This document shows, in pieces, positions 43,994-52,175 of a stretch of 64,000 nucleotides of DNA. The position numbers and the translations under genes were made by a program. Position 1 is the stretch's first letter. The number at the start of each line of letters is the position of its first letter. Source of the DNA: Pseudomonas resinovorans NBRC 106553 (GTDB lineage Bacteria; Pseudomonadota; Gammaproteobacteria; Pseudomonadales; Pseudomonadaceae); assembly GCF_000412695.1 (NCBI RefSeq), contig NC_021499.1:3596001-3660000 (forward strand), written 5' to 3'. Under the pieces are notes generated by a model. It saw only the letters and a program-made list of their open reading frames with translations, was not told the origin of the DNA and ran no database searches.

Positions 43994-44947
43994 TCAGCCC
44001 TGGTTGCGTGCGTCGATGAAGCGTAGCGCCTGGTACAACGCGCGAATACTCGGCATCTCGAAGCCCACGGCAGCGGCGGCCGCCAGCGGGGCTTCGTAGA
44101 TGGCGCCGAGCTCCAGCGGGCGCTTCTGCGCGAAGTCGTGGTACATGCTCGGCAGGTAGTCGGGCATGCGGTCGGTGGACGTCATCAGTTTGCCGATGAA
44201 GTTCTCCGGCATGCGCAAGCCCAGCGCGGTGGCGGCGTCCACCACTTCCTGCATGATGGCCTGGATCAGCTCGCGGCTGTCGGCGTTGGCCATGAGCGCG
44301 GTGGTCCCGGCGCCGAGCAATACCGACAGACCGTTGTACGGCACGTTCCAGACCAGCTTCTGCCAGCGCGCCTGGTCCAGGTTGGCGACGGCGGCCGAGT
44401 CGATGCCGGCGGCCTTGAACAGGGCCGAGCCCTCTTCCGTCAGCGCCTGGCGCTGCGCGTCATCAAGGGCCGGGCCGGAGTGGTAGCCGAGGTTCACCGC
44501 CCCCAAGGACTGGTGCTCGACCACCCCCGGCTCCGAGCGGTGCACGCAGATATAGCAAAGGCCACCCAACAGATGCAGGGACTCGGGGAGCAGCGGCCGC
44601 AGCGCGTCCTCCACCGCCAGGCCGTTCTGCAGCAGCACGACCTTGGCGCCCGGCGCCGCGGCCTGGGCGATGACCGGGGCCAGCGCCGCGTTGCTGGTGG
44701 TCTTGGCCCCCACCAGCAGCCAGTCGCAAGGCGGCATTTGCGCGGCGTCGCGGTAGGCCTGCACCGGGAACAGCGCCTGGGCGCCGTGCACCGCGCTGTT
44801 CAGCTGCAGACCACGCGCGGCCACGGCGTCGTACTCGCTGCGCAGCAGGAAATGCACATCGAAGCCGGCACGGGCCAGCATCAGGCCATAAAAGCCGCCA
44901 ATGGCGCCGGTACCGATAATGCCGATGCGCGGTTTGCTTGAACTCAT
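43994..44947 (-). CDS. 2-dehydropantoate 2-reductase family protein
   Basis: This 317-residue NADPH-dependent enzyme resembles PanE (ketopantoate reductase). The Rossmann motif IGTGAIGGFYG lies at about 10-20, and a catalytic-type lysine is in WQKLVWNVPYNGLSVLLG. P. aeruginosa has a separate panE, so this paralogue may reduce another 2-keto acid. Its ATG directly abuts the stop codon of the upstream thioredoxin-like gene (TAGATG), which implies coupled translation. Confidence 0.82.
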   Translation of the reverse strand: MSSSKPRIGIIGTGAIGGFYGLMLARAGFDVHFLLRSEYDAVAARGLQLNSAVHGAQALFPVQAYRDAAQMPPCDWLLVGAKTTSNAALAPVIAQAAAPGAKVVLLQNGLAVEDALRPLLPESLHLLGGLCYICVHRSEPGVVEHQSLGAVNLGYHSGPALDDAQRQALTEEGSALFKAAGIDSAAVANLDQARWQKLVWNVPYNGLSVLLGAGTTALMANADSRELIQAIMQEVVDAATALGLRMPENFIGKLMTSTDRMPDYLPSMYHDFAQKRPLELGAIYEAPLAAAAAVGFEMPSIRALYQALRFIDARNQG

Positions 44948-45334
44948 CTAGGGAAGCTCCTCTGCCGGCCGGGCCAACGCCCGGTCCAGGGCTTGAATCA
45001 GATCGTCGCGCCGCAAGCTGGCATGCAGCGCGCCATGGAAATCGCCATTTCGAACCACGAACAACGCAGGCAGGTGGAATACCTCATAGCGCTGGACCAG
45101 CCCACCATTATTGCCGGCATCGATCCAGCACAATCGGTCCACCGGCAGGGCCGCGCCCGGCAGGTGCAGGCGGGCCCAGCGGCAACTGGCGCAACCGGAG
45201 CCGGTAAAGATCACCAGGGAGGTGCCGGGCAGATCGAGCAGGCTCCGATCGGCGTCGAGGTCGGTCAATTCCAGCTCGGGCACTATAGTGTCTTGTGCGA
45301 TACCGTTTTCGAGGCATCGGGAGTTCGCGGTCAT
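44948..45334 (-). CDS. thioredoxin-like protein with CASC motif
   Basis: This 128-residue protein has a thioredoxin fold with a CxxC-type centre, SGCASCRWAR (about residues 47-56), and a cis-Pro-like FHLPALFVVRNG. It lacks a signal peptide. The only ATG (45334) overlaps head to head with the start codon of the divergent PilZ gene; AGGAA lies eight bases upstream. A GTG about 17 codons in is an alternative start that would remove the overlap. It is first of a leftward operon with the PanE-like, nucleotidase and stress-protein genes. Confidence 0.72.
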   Translation of the reverse strand: MTANSRCLENGIAQDTIVPELELTDLDADRSLLDLPGTSLVIFTGSGCASCRWARLHLPGAALPVDRLCWIDAGNNGGLVQRYEVFHLPALFVVRNGDFHGALHASLRRDDLIQALDRALARPAEELP

Positions 45335-45743
45335 GCGTCAATTCCTGCGTCACCCCACGGAAATGCCCGTGGAGCTGGTTCCGCGCAAGGGCGCTCACGT
45401 GCCCCTGCAGCGGCTGCACGATATCAGCCTGGGTGGGGTGGCATGCAACTCCACCCGCGCGTTTCGGTGCGGCACCTACATAGAGCTGTGCATCCCCCTG
45501 CTTGGCGAGCTGGCGCGGTTCTCGGGCACCGTGGCCTGGTGCCGCAAGCAGGTCCAGGACTTCCTGGTGGGCATCGCGTTCGTCGACGAGGAAAACATGT
45601 TCCGCGCGCGGATGGTGGAGCAGATCTGCCTGATCGAGCAGTACCGCAAGCAGCGCGAGGAAGCCGTCGGCCACGCCCTGGCACCCGAAGCCGTGGCACA
45701 GGAATGGATCGCTGCGCACGCAGCGGACTTCGCCCCTGTCTGA
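45333..45743 (+). CDS. PilZ-domain c-di-GMP-binding protein
   Basis: This 136-residue protein starts MRQFLRHPTEMPVELV, giving the PilZ RxxxR motif at residues 2-6, followed by DISLGGVAC, the (D/N)xSxxG motif near 34. Both are needed to bind cyclic di-GMP. The domain fills residues 1-105; the tail is charged. It is a single-domain adaptor whose partner is unknown. GGAG lies about nine bases before the ATG. Its start codon shares CATG with the thioredoxin-like gene on the other strand. Confidence 0.85.
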   Translation: MRQFLRHPTEMPVELVPRKGAHVPLQRLHDISLGGVACNSTRAFRCGTYIELCIPLLGELARFSGTVAWCRKQVQDFLVGIAFVDEENMFRARMVEQICLIEQYRKQREEAVGHALAPEAVAQEWIAAHAADFAPV

Positions 45744-45899
45744 ATTCGTGCATTTTCCACGTTCGGGGCATGCATTCGCCATTGTCGAGGTTACGTGGAA
45801 AGCGTTAAGGTTCCGGTCCCCGCCGCGTTTTTACTGCCGTGCTCTCCGCCATACGGGGATCGCTGGCGACCGGCACCCGTGAGCTGACGACCCTGACCG

Positions 45900-46979
45900 A
45901 TGAAAAGCACGATACAGATCGACGACCTTAACGTTGCCTCCAACGAGACCCTGATCACGCCGGACCAGTTGAAGCGCGAAATTCCCCTGACCGATGCAGC
46001 CCTGCGCACCGTCGCAAATGGCCGCCAGGTGGTCCGCAACATTCTCGATGGCAAGGATCATCGCCTGTTCGTGGTGGTGGGCCCCTGCTCCATCCACGAC
46101 ATCAAGGCCGCGCACGAGTACGCCGATCGCCTCAAGGGCCTCGCCGCCGAAGTGTCCGACACCCTGTTCCTGGTCATGCGCGTGTACTTCGAGAAGCCAC
46201 GCACCACCGTCGGCTGGAAAGGCCTGATCAACGACCCCTACCTCGACGACTCCTTCAAGATCCAGGACGGCCTGCACATCGGTCGCCAACTGCTGCGCGA
46301 CCTGGCCGAAAAAGGCCTGCCCACCGCCACCGAGGCGCTGGACCCGATTTCCCCGCAGTACCTGCAGGACCTGATCAGCTGGTCGGCCATCGGCGCCCGT
46401 ACCACCGAATCCCAGACCCACCGCGAAATGGCCTCCGGCCTGTCCTCCGCGGTCGGCTTCAAGAACGGCACCGACGGCAGCCTGACCGTGGCGATCAACG
46501 CCCTGCAGTCGGTTTCCAGCCCGCACCGTTTCCTCGGCATCAACCAGGAAGGCGGCGTCTCCATCGTCACCACCAAGGGCAACGCCTATGGCCACGTGGT
46601 GCTGCGCGGCGGCAACGGCAAGCCGAACTACGATTCGGTGAGCGTCGCCATCTGCGAGCAGGAACTGACCAAGGCCGGCATCAGCCCGAACATCATGGTC
46701 GACTGCAGCCACGCCAACTCCAACAAGGACCCGGCCCTGCAGCCGCTGGTCATGGACAACGTCGCCAACCAGATCCTGGAAGGCAACAACTCCATCGTCG
46801 GCCTGATGGTCGAAAGCCACCTTGGCTGGGGCAACCAGTCGATTCCGAAGGACCTCGCCCAACTGAAGTACGGCGTCTCCGTCACCGACGCCTGCATCGA
46901 CTGGGAAGCCACCGAGAAAACCTTGCGCAGCATGCATGCCAAGCTCAAGGACGTGCTGCCCAAGCGCCAGCGCGGCTGA
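45900..46979 (+). CDS. 3-deoxy-7-phosphoheptulonate (DAHP) synthase, class I
   Basis: This 359-residue enzyme catalyses the first step of the shikimate pathway from phosphoenolpyruvate and erythrose 4-phosphate. Conserved are VVGPCSIHDIKAAHEYADR, MRVYFEKPRTTVGWKGLIND, WSAIGARTTESQTHREMASG and VDCSHANSNKD with metal ligands. It resembles E. coli AroF/AroG; which amino acid inhibits it cannot be told from the sequence, so no symbol is given. The start is the ATG at 45900 with a weak ribosome site. A strong terminator follows. Confidence 0.92.
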   Translation: MKSTIQIDDLNVASNETLITPDQLKREIPLTDAALRTVANGRQVVRNILDGKDHRLFVVVGPCSIHDIKAAHEYADRLKGLAAEVSDTLFLVMRVYFEKPRTTVGWKGLINDPYLDDSFKIQDGLHIGRQLLRDLAEKGLPTATEALDPISPQYLQDLISWSAIGARTTESQTHREMASGLSSAVGFKNGTDGSLTVAINALQSVSSPHRFLGINQEGGVSIVTTKGNAYGHVVLRGGNGKPNYDSVSVAICEQELTKAGISPNIMVDCSHANSNKDPALQPLVMDNVANQILEGNNSIVGLMVESHLGWGNQSIPKDLAQLKYGVSVTDACIDWEATEKTLRSMHAKLKDVLPKRQRG

Positions 46980-46994
46980 CCACAGGCAGAAACG

Positions 46995-47023
46995 AAAACG
47001 CCGGGCAATTGCCCGGCGTTTTT
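46995..47023. terminator. bidirectional terminator after DAHP synthase gene
   Basis: AAAACGCCGGGCAA/TTGCCCGGCGTTTTT forms a long uninterrupted stem between convergent genes. Confidence 0.93.
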
Positions 47024-47055
47024 CTTGGTGCATCCGCTACGACTGGGGCGGCCCC

Positions 47056-47340
47056 TCAGCCATTACGCTGCGCCTGCCGCTGGCGACGCTCGATGTAGCG
47101 TTCGACGTAGGAGCAGGATGGGATCACGGTGTAGCCCTGATCCTCGGCAAATTCCAGTGCGGACTCGGTCAGCGCCGCCGCGATCCCGCGACCGCGCAGG
47201 ACGTTCGGCACGAAAGTGCGATAAATGTCCAATGTCTGTTTACCCAGGTCCATATAGGCCAGGTATGCACGATGACCGTCCACGGTGGTCTCGAATTGAT
47301 GACCCGCCTGGTCATGGTGGATGGACAATGCCTCGCTCAT
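47056..47340 (-). CDS. GNAT-like N-acetyltransferase (YjdJ/Gtf-type, short)
   Basis: This 94-residue protein belongs to the short GNAT_YjdJ-like group: AYLAYMDLGKQTLDIYRTFV, then PNVLRGRGIAAALTESALEF with the acetyl-CoA loop RGRGIA, then YTVIPSCSYVERYIER. The ATG at 47340 has GAGGAG six bases upstream, which rules out the 51-codon in-frame extension. The acceptor is unknown. It is 20 bases downstream of the next gene on the same strand. Confidence 0.85.
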   Translation of the reverse strand: MSEALSIHHDQAGHQFETTVDGHRAYLAYMDLGKQTLDIYRTFVPNVLRGRGIAAALTESALEFAEDQGYTVIPSCSYVERYIERRQRQAQRNG

Positions 47341-47359
47341 CGCTACTCCTCTGAGGAAT

Positions 47360-48631
47360 CTAAAACCGTACCCGTACCTTATCGATCTTTTCGAGCCTAA
47401 GGAACATCTCCGCCGTGCCGGTACCGAACTGCACGCTGAGATAGGCCCTTCCGTTCTCCACCTTGTGTAATACACCTTGGTAATAGGCGCCATCGAAGGT
47501 GATGAACTGCAGCCGTTTGCCGGTATATCCCGACAGGTCGGCTACATTGACGAACTCATACTGCTGTACGGCACGTTCGTTGTCCTGATTTTCCTCAACC
47601 GCGGTGATCTTCTCCAGTGCCGCAGGCTCGTTACGCGCCGCCGGGTCGACCCACGCGAATTCGACCGGTTGCACCAGCTCCTGGTTCACCAGCACCGCCG
47701 GACGCAGCATGCTCACCACATCCTTGGCCTCGAAGAACTGCAGGCCATCCCAGGCCATGCCCTCGCTCGGGGTCAACTCCACCCGCAGCGACTGCGGGTC
47801 CTTCAGGTAACGCCCGTAGGCGTCCAGCATCGGCTGACCCAGGGCGATCCGCTGGTTACGCAGCGCCGTGTCGAACTGCTGCACCGCCGTCGCCTGGTAG
47901 GTCTCTGCGGTCTGGCCGAGCTTGGCCGCACAGAACTCCTGGACCTTGCGCTGATACTGGTTGTCGTTCAGTTCGAAGATGACGCTGGACAGATGCGGCG
48001 GATTTACCCTGAGGTCGCCCGGCTTCTCCGACATGTTAGACAAGGACAGGGTCAGGCGCACTTCACCCATGTCACGCGTGTCGGAAGTAAGGTTCAGGTT
48101 GAGTTTCTGTGCACCGGGCTGGAACAGATAGGAAAACTCGGCATCGGTTTCCAGGGTGCGATAACCCATCTCCAGCAGTTCATCGGTGCCTATATTGCGC
48201 ACGTCGCCGCAGGCCACTTCGCTCATCGCGGTGAACACACTGCGCTCGGCGGGCGTGTTGTAGAGCTGCTGCATGAAGGGTCCGTGCACATCCAGCGCGA
48301 TGCCCTTCAGGCTGACCGCCATCTGCTCGGGGAATTTGCCCTCGGCGAGGCGTTCCTTGAAGCTGAGCAGTTCGCCCAGGCTCTTGAACTTGAGTTCAGC
48401 CTGCCGCACCCGGAGGCTGTCGCCCGCTGCCGGTACACGCAGCTGGACGTTCTCGAGGCCGACTCGACCATCGAATGAAGAAGTAATCCCGCCGTAGGTG
48501 ATATCCATCACTGGCGACAACTTGGCAATCGCGTCATCCATGATCGACCTGACCGACCACCAGAGCGACAACTTGATGATCAGGCCCACGGCGACAACCG
48601 CAAGCAATCCCCACTTGAGAATCTTCGACAT
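47360..48631 (-). CDS. uncharacterised membrane-anchored periplasmic protein
   Basis: This 423-residue protein has one N-terminal membrane helix (about 7-26, GLLAVVAVGLIIKLSLWW) and a large periplasmic domain with no motif I recognise. The amphipathic beta-rich pattern (for example QKLNLNLTSDTRDMGEVRLT) slightly recalls AsmA/DUF945-like lipid-transfer or assembly proteins, but this is only an impression. The C-terminus binds no obvious cofactor. AAGGA sets the ATG at 48631. It probably forms an operon with the GNAT gene 20 bases downstream. Confidence 0.7.
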   Translation of the reverse strand: MSKILKWGLLAVVAVGLIIKLSLWWSVRSIMDDAIAKLSPVMDITYGGITSSFDGRVGLENVQLRVPAAGDSLRVRQAELKFKSLGELLSFKERLAEGKFPEQMAVSLKGIALDVHGPFMQQLYNTPAERSVFTAMSEVACGDVRNIGTDELLEMGYRTLETDAEFSYLFQPGAQKLNLNLTSDTRDMGEVRLTLSLSNMSEKPGDLRVNPPHLSSVIFELNDNQYQRKVQEFCAAKLGQTAETYQATAVQQFDTALRNQRIALGQPMLDAYGRYLKDPQSLRVELTPSEGMAWDGLQFFEAKDVVSMLRPAVLVNQELVQPVEFAWVDPAARNEPAALEKITAVEENQDNERAVQQYEFVNVADLSGYTGKRLQFITFDGAYYQGVLHKVENGRAYLSVQFGTGTAEMFLRLEKIDKVRVRF

Positions 48632-48985
48632 AGTGACGTCCTTGAAGTCTGCGCTTCGCACTGGATATTGGAAGCTGGGCAAGCTTATCAGTGGCCTATG
48701 GGCACTACCACACGCGCTCTTTGTATAGCCGAAGTATTTCTCGGTTCTCTGCGGGAAGTTCCATTTCCAAAGCCGGATTACGCCAACGGCCCCACTCCAG
48801 CCGGAGATCGAGGCAACGCTTGTCAGAATATGCCCCGACTCCCGACCGCCCCGCTGTCTTGGGCCTACACTTGGAATTTCGACTGATCAAAGAACAATCA
48901 ATCTGACGGTTTTTTGACCAGCGACCCTGTTGTTTGCGTGTGAATTAGCCGGCAAGCTGAAAAAAATGTGCTTGGCTTGCGCAAG
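48632..48985. other. gap upstream of oprI, no gene recognised
   Basis: This stretch lies between the divergent periplasmic-protein and oprI genes. Short open frames on both strands lack ribosome sites and family features. GC content falls toward oprI. Confidence 0.5.
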
Positions 48986-48989
48986 GTCA

Positions 48990-49018
48990 GTTTACTTACT
49001 ACAAGTTATGGGTAGTAT
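48990..49018 (+). promoter_or_regulatory. predicted oprI promoter
   Basis: GTTTAC (48990-48995) and TAGTAT (49013-49018) are 17 bases apart in an AT-rich tract, about 68 bases before the oprI start codon. Confidence 0.5.
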
Positions 49019-49085
49019 GTACGCCGGCTAATTTCCCAAGCTCGGGGAATTGCTTTATGGAAATGTCCACCTTAAGGGGAACACG

Positions 49086-49337
49086 ATGAACAACGTTCTG
49101 AAATTCTCTGCTCTGGCTCTGGCCGCAGTTCTGGCCACCGGTTGCAGCAGCGCATCCAAAGAAACCGAAGCTCGTCTGACTGCTACTGAAGACGCAGCAG
49201 CTCGCGCTCAAGCCCGTGCCGACGAAGCCTATCGCAAGGCTGACGAAGCTCTGGCCGCCGCTCAGAAAGCCCAGCAGACCGCTGACGAGGCTAACGAGCG
49301 CGCCCTGCGTATGCTGGAAAAAGCCAGCCGCAAGTAA
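49086..49337 (+). CDS. oprI: major outer-membrane lipoprotein OprI
   Basis: This 83-residue lipoprotein is the abundant Braun-type murein lipoprotein of Pseudomonas. The lipobox LATGC places the acylated cysteine at residue 20. The mature part is one heptad-repeat coiled coil rich in alanine ([20 protein letters not shown]) ending in KASRK, whose terminal lysine can be linked to peptidoglycan. Codons are GCT/CTG/CGT-biased compared with neighbours, typical of very high expression. AAGGGGAA lies just before the ATG. Confidence 0.97.
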
Positions 49338-49354
49338 TAGCCTTCTGGCTATAG

Positions 49355-49386
49355 AGCCGATCCAGTTCGCTGGGTCGGCTTTTTTA
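49355..49386 (+). terminator. Rho-independent terminator of oprI
   Basis: AGCCGA-TCCAG pairs with CTGGG-TCGGCT around TTCG and is followed by TTTTTTA, 17 bases past the stop. Confidence 0.92.
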
Positions 49387-49501
49387 TTGCCTGGTACTTT
49401 TACCCGGCCCTGTTTCCTGCAACTTGAGTTGCATCGATCGGCAGGCAACAAAAAGCCCGCCGGCTTATCGCGCGGCGGGCTCCGTTCAAACAGCTACCGA
49501 C

Positions 49502-50464
49502 TTACATCTCGGTGCTGGGCACGCTGGCTGCAACAGCCGAATCCGGCTCGGCAATTGCCACCGGCAGACCATCTTCGGCCGCGACAACTTCACGTACCAC
49601 ATCCCAATTCAGGCGGATGCTGTTCACCAGCTCTTCACGCTTGAGCAGCGCGTTGATCACGGCGGTGTGCTTGTCCACCACGGACGGGTCGCCATGGTCG
49701 TCCAGAGGCGCATGGGCCTCCAGGTAGATCTTGCCGCCGCTGACACCGAACTTGTAGGGCTCGTTGACGATGCGCACCGGAGTGCCCACTGGCGCCATGG
49801 CCGCCAGGGCCAGCACGTTGTTGTTGAGCATGCGGAAGCAGCCGTGGCTGACGCGCATACCGATGCCGAATTTCTTGTTCGAGCCATGGATCAGGTAGCC
49901 CGGCACGCCCAGCTTGAACTTGAACGGACCCAGCGGGTTGTCCGGCCCCGGCGGCACCACGGCGGGCAGCGGATCGCCGTCAGCAGCGTGCTCCTCGCGG
50001 ATCGACTTGGGCGGATACCAGGCCGGGTTGGGAGTCTTGGCGGTAATAGTGGTGTGGGCGATGGGCGAACCCCAGCCCTCGCGACCGATACCCAGCGGGA
50101 AGGTATGCACCACGTTCTGCCCTTTCGGGAAGTAGTACATGCGGTACTCGGCGAGGTTGATCACGATGCCTTCGCGCGGACCCGGCGGCAGGATGTAGCG
50201 GGTCGGCAGGATGATCTCGGTACCCGCGCCCGGCAGCCAGGGATCGACGCCGGGGTTGGCGGCGACCATCTCCAGGTAGCCAAGGTCATTGGCAACACCG
50301 ATATCGGCGAAGGTATCTTCGTACTTGGCGGTAATCACCTGGACCTGGCCGACGATGTCTTCGCCGGGCGGAGGCAGGGGCAGCTCAAGGGCTGCGACGG
50401 GGCCCGCCACCAGCAGGGACGCTAATGACAGGGAGCGGGCGACGGCTGGAAAGCGCGGCAACAT
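49502..50464 (-). CDS. periplasmic L,D-transpeptidase with LysM (YkuD family)
   Basis: This 320-residue protein has a signal peptide (1-25), an N-terminal LysM-type peptidoglycan-binding region (about 42-88) and a YkuD catalytic domain (about 97-235). The catalytic motif has His193 (IHGS) and SHGCFR at 206-211 with nucleophile Cys209. Such ErfK/YbiS-type enzymes attach lipoprotein to peptidoglycan or form 3-3 cross-links. Being encoded next to oprI, whose C-terminal lysine is the expected acceptor, a lipoprotein-anchoring role is plausible. AAGGA seven bases upstream fixes the ATG at 50464. Confidence 0.9.
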   Translation of the reverse strand: MLPRFPAVARSLSLASLLVAGPVAALELPLPPPGEDIVGQVQVITAKYEDTFADIGVANDLGYLEMVAANPGVDPWLPGAGTEIILPTRYILPPGPREGIVINLAEYRMYYFPKGQNVVHTFPLGIGREGWGSPIAHTTITAKTPNPAWYPPKSIREEHAADGDPLPAVVPPGPDNPLGPFKFKLGVPGYLIHGSNKKFGIGMRVSHGCFRMLNNNVLALAAMAPVGTPVRIVNEPYKFGVSGGKIYLEAHAPLDDHGDPSVVDKHTAVINALLKREELVNSIRLNWDVVREVVAAEDGLPVAIAEPDSAVAASVPSTEM

Positions 50465-50537
50465 CCAAGGATCCTTGACCAATTGGCTGAATAAAAGACT
50501 CGGAATTCTACACCGACGCGAGCCACGCCGGGAGCCC

Positions 50538-50819
50538 TCAAACCTCAGACCAGACCGACTGTTGTCCCTGGCGCTGGTATTCGAGGGTCGAACGGCAGTT
50601 GGCGCACAGACGCCGATCACGCAACAACTGCTGTTCCAGATTACTCCAGCGCGGCTGCGCTGGCAGCAGGCCGCCGCAGAGAGTGCGGTCGGCGAAGCCC
50701 CCCAGTTCGAGCTGGCGTGCCACCAGATGCAGGCGCACTTCGCGGCAGGCGAACAGGTCGAGTTGCTCGTCGGGCTCTATTACTTTGTAACCAAACAGGG
50801 ACCAGACGGGGCGCGGCAT
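50538..50819 (-). CDS. conserved small protein with C-terminal CxxC
   Basis: This 93-residue protein opens MPRPVWSLFGYKVIEPDEQL, with EVRLHLVARQLELGG in the middle and a CANCRSTLEY motif near residue 72. That cysteine pair plus Cys25 and Cys48 could bind a metal, but spacing is irregular. P. aeruginosa has a hypothetical gene in this position. I do not recognise a family. It is on the same strand as the transpeptidase and tesA. Confidence 0.6.
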   Translation of the reverse strand: MPRPVWSLFGYKVIEPDEQLDLFACREVRLHLVARQLELGGFADRTLCGGLLPAQPRWSNLEQQLLRDRRLCANCRSTLEYQRQGQQSVWSEV

Positions 50820-50875
50820 GGAGGACTCCAGGGAGGGTGCGCAACCTTAGCCGAAAGCGGGCCGCGGGAAAAGCG

Positions 50876-51481
50876 TCAGAGCATGGGTTCCAGTGTCGGC
50901 CAGAGGTTGTCCAGCAAGCGCGGCTGGGCTTGCAGATTGGGATGGATGCCATCGGACTGCATCATTCCCGGCACGCCGCCGACGCCCTCGAGGAAGAAGG
51001 CCACCAGCGGCACCTGCTTCTCCGTCGCCAGAGCGCTGTAGACGTTGGCGAACGCCGTGGTGTAACGCGCGCCGTAGTTGGGCGGTAGGCGCATGCCGAG
51101 CAACAGGACCGAGGCGCCCTGCCCCTTGGCGCTGTCGATCATGCTGGCAAGATTCTGTTGCAATTGCGCAGTCGGCTGACCGCGCAATCCGTCGTTGCCG
51201 CCCAACTCGATAATCACCAGTTCCGGCTTGTGCTCGGCAAGCAGGGCGGGAAGCCTGGAGAGCCCGCCAGCACTGGTGTCGCCACTGATCGAGGCATTCA
51301 CCACGCGCTGCTCGAAGCCCTTCTCGGCCAGGCGTTTTTCCAGCAGCGAGACCCAGCCCTGGCTGGATTCCAGCCCGAAAGCCGCGCTGATACTATCCCC
51401 GACGACCAGCACGGTCCCCGCCACGGCCCCCTGCGCCATCAGCAACAGGGACAGGCAGCCTCCCAACAACCAGGCACGCAT
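50876..51481 (-). CDS. tesA: periplasmic acyl-CoA thioesterase I / arylesterase TesA
   Basis: This 201-residue GDSL/SGNH hydrolase has a signal peptide (1-21), block I GDSISAAFG (nucleophile Ser), block III GGNDGLRG and block V DGIHPN with the catalytic Asp and His. Length equals P. aeruginosa TesA (201). It hydrolyses acyl-CoA and aryl esters in the periplasm. The start (51481) is only 10 bases from the divergent ABC gene; its ribosome site GGAG overlaps that gene's first codons. Confidence 0.93.
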   Translation of the reverse strand: MRAWLLGGCLSLLLMAQGAVAGTVLVVGDSISAAFGLESSQGWVSLLEKRLAEKGFEQRVVNASISGDTSAGGLSRLPALLAEHKPELVIIELGGNDGLRGQPTAQLQQNLASMIDSAKGQGASVLLLGMRLPPNYGARYTTAFANVYSALATEKQVPLVAFFLEGVGGVPGMMQSDGIHPNLQAQPRLLDNLWPTLEPML

Positions 51482-51491
51482 TGGATTCTCC

Positions 51492-52175
51492 ATGAGCGCA
51501 AGCATTCTCGATGCGCGGAACCTTAGCAAAGTGGTTCCCAGCGCGGAAGGCGAGCTGACCATCCTTCACGACCTTTCACTGAGCCTCGGCAAAGGCGACA
51601 GCCTGGCCATAGTCGGCAGCTCCGGCTCGGGCAAATCCACTCTCCTCGGCCTGCTCGCCGGACTCGACCTGCCCAGCGGCGGCGAGGTGAGCCTGGCCGG
51701 CCGCGCCTTGTCGCGCCTCGACGAGGACCAGCGGGCCCGGGTTCGTGCGGAACACGTCGGCTTCGTGTTCCAGTCGTTCCAGCTGCTGGACAACCTCAAC
51801 GCCCTGGAGAACGTCATGCTGCCGCTGGAACTGGAAGGCCGCCAGGACGCACGTCCCCGCGCCCGCCAGCTGCTCGAACGGGTCGGCCTGGGCCAGCGCC
51901 TCAGTCACTATCCGCGCCAGCTATCCGGTGGCGAACAGCAGCGCGTCGCCATTGCCCGCGCCTTCGCCGCCGAGCCCGATGTGCTGTTCGCCGACGAGCC
52001 CACGGGCAACCTCGACAGCCACACCGGCGAGCGCATCAGCGACCTGCTCTTCCAGCTCAACCAGGAACGCGGCACCACCCTGGTGCTGGTGACCCATGAC
52101 GAACGCCTGGCCCATCGCTGCCGCCGCCTGATCCGCCTCGAAGGCGGTCGCCTGGTCGAACAGGTGGAACCCTGA
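51492..52175 (+). CDS. ABC transporter ATP-binding protein (YbbA-like)
   Basis: This 227-residue ATPase of the LolD/MacB type has Walker A GSSGSGKS (42-49), signature LSGGEQQR, Walker B VLFADEPTGNLDS and the H-loop VLVTHDERLA. With the next gene it forms a YbbAP-type system of the inner membrane, thought to move lipids or hydrophobic compounds and often linked to TesA. The stop overlaps the start of the permease gene. The start is 10 bases from tesA on the other strand. Confidence 0.9.
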   Translation: MSASILDARNLSKVVPSAEGELTILHDLSLSLGKGDSLAIVGSSGSGKSTLLGLLAGLDLPSGGEVSLAGRALSRLDEDQRARVRAEHVGFVFQSFQLLDNLNALENVMLPLELEGRQDARPRARQLLERVGLGQRLSHYPRQLSGGEQQRVAIARAFAAEPDVLFADEPTGNLDSHTGERISDLLFQLNQERGTTLVLVTHDERLAHRCRRLIRLEGGRLVEQVEP

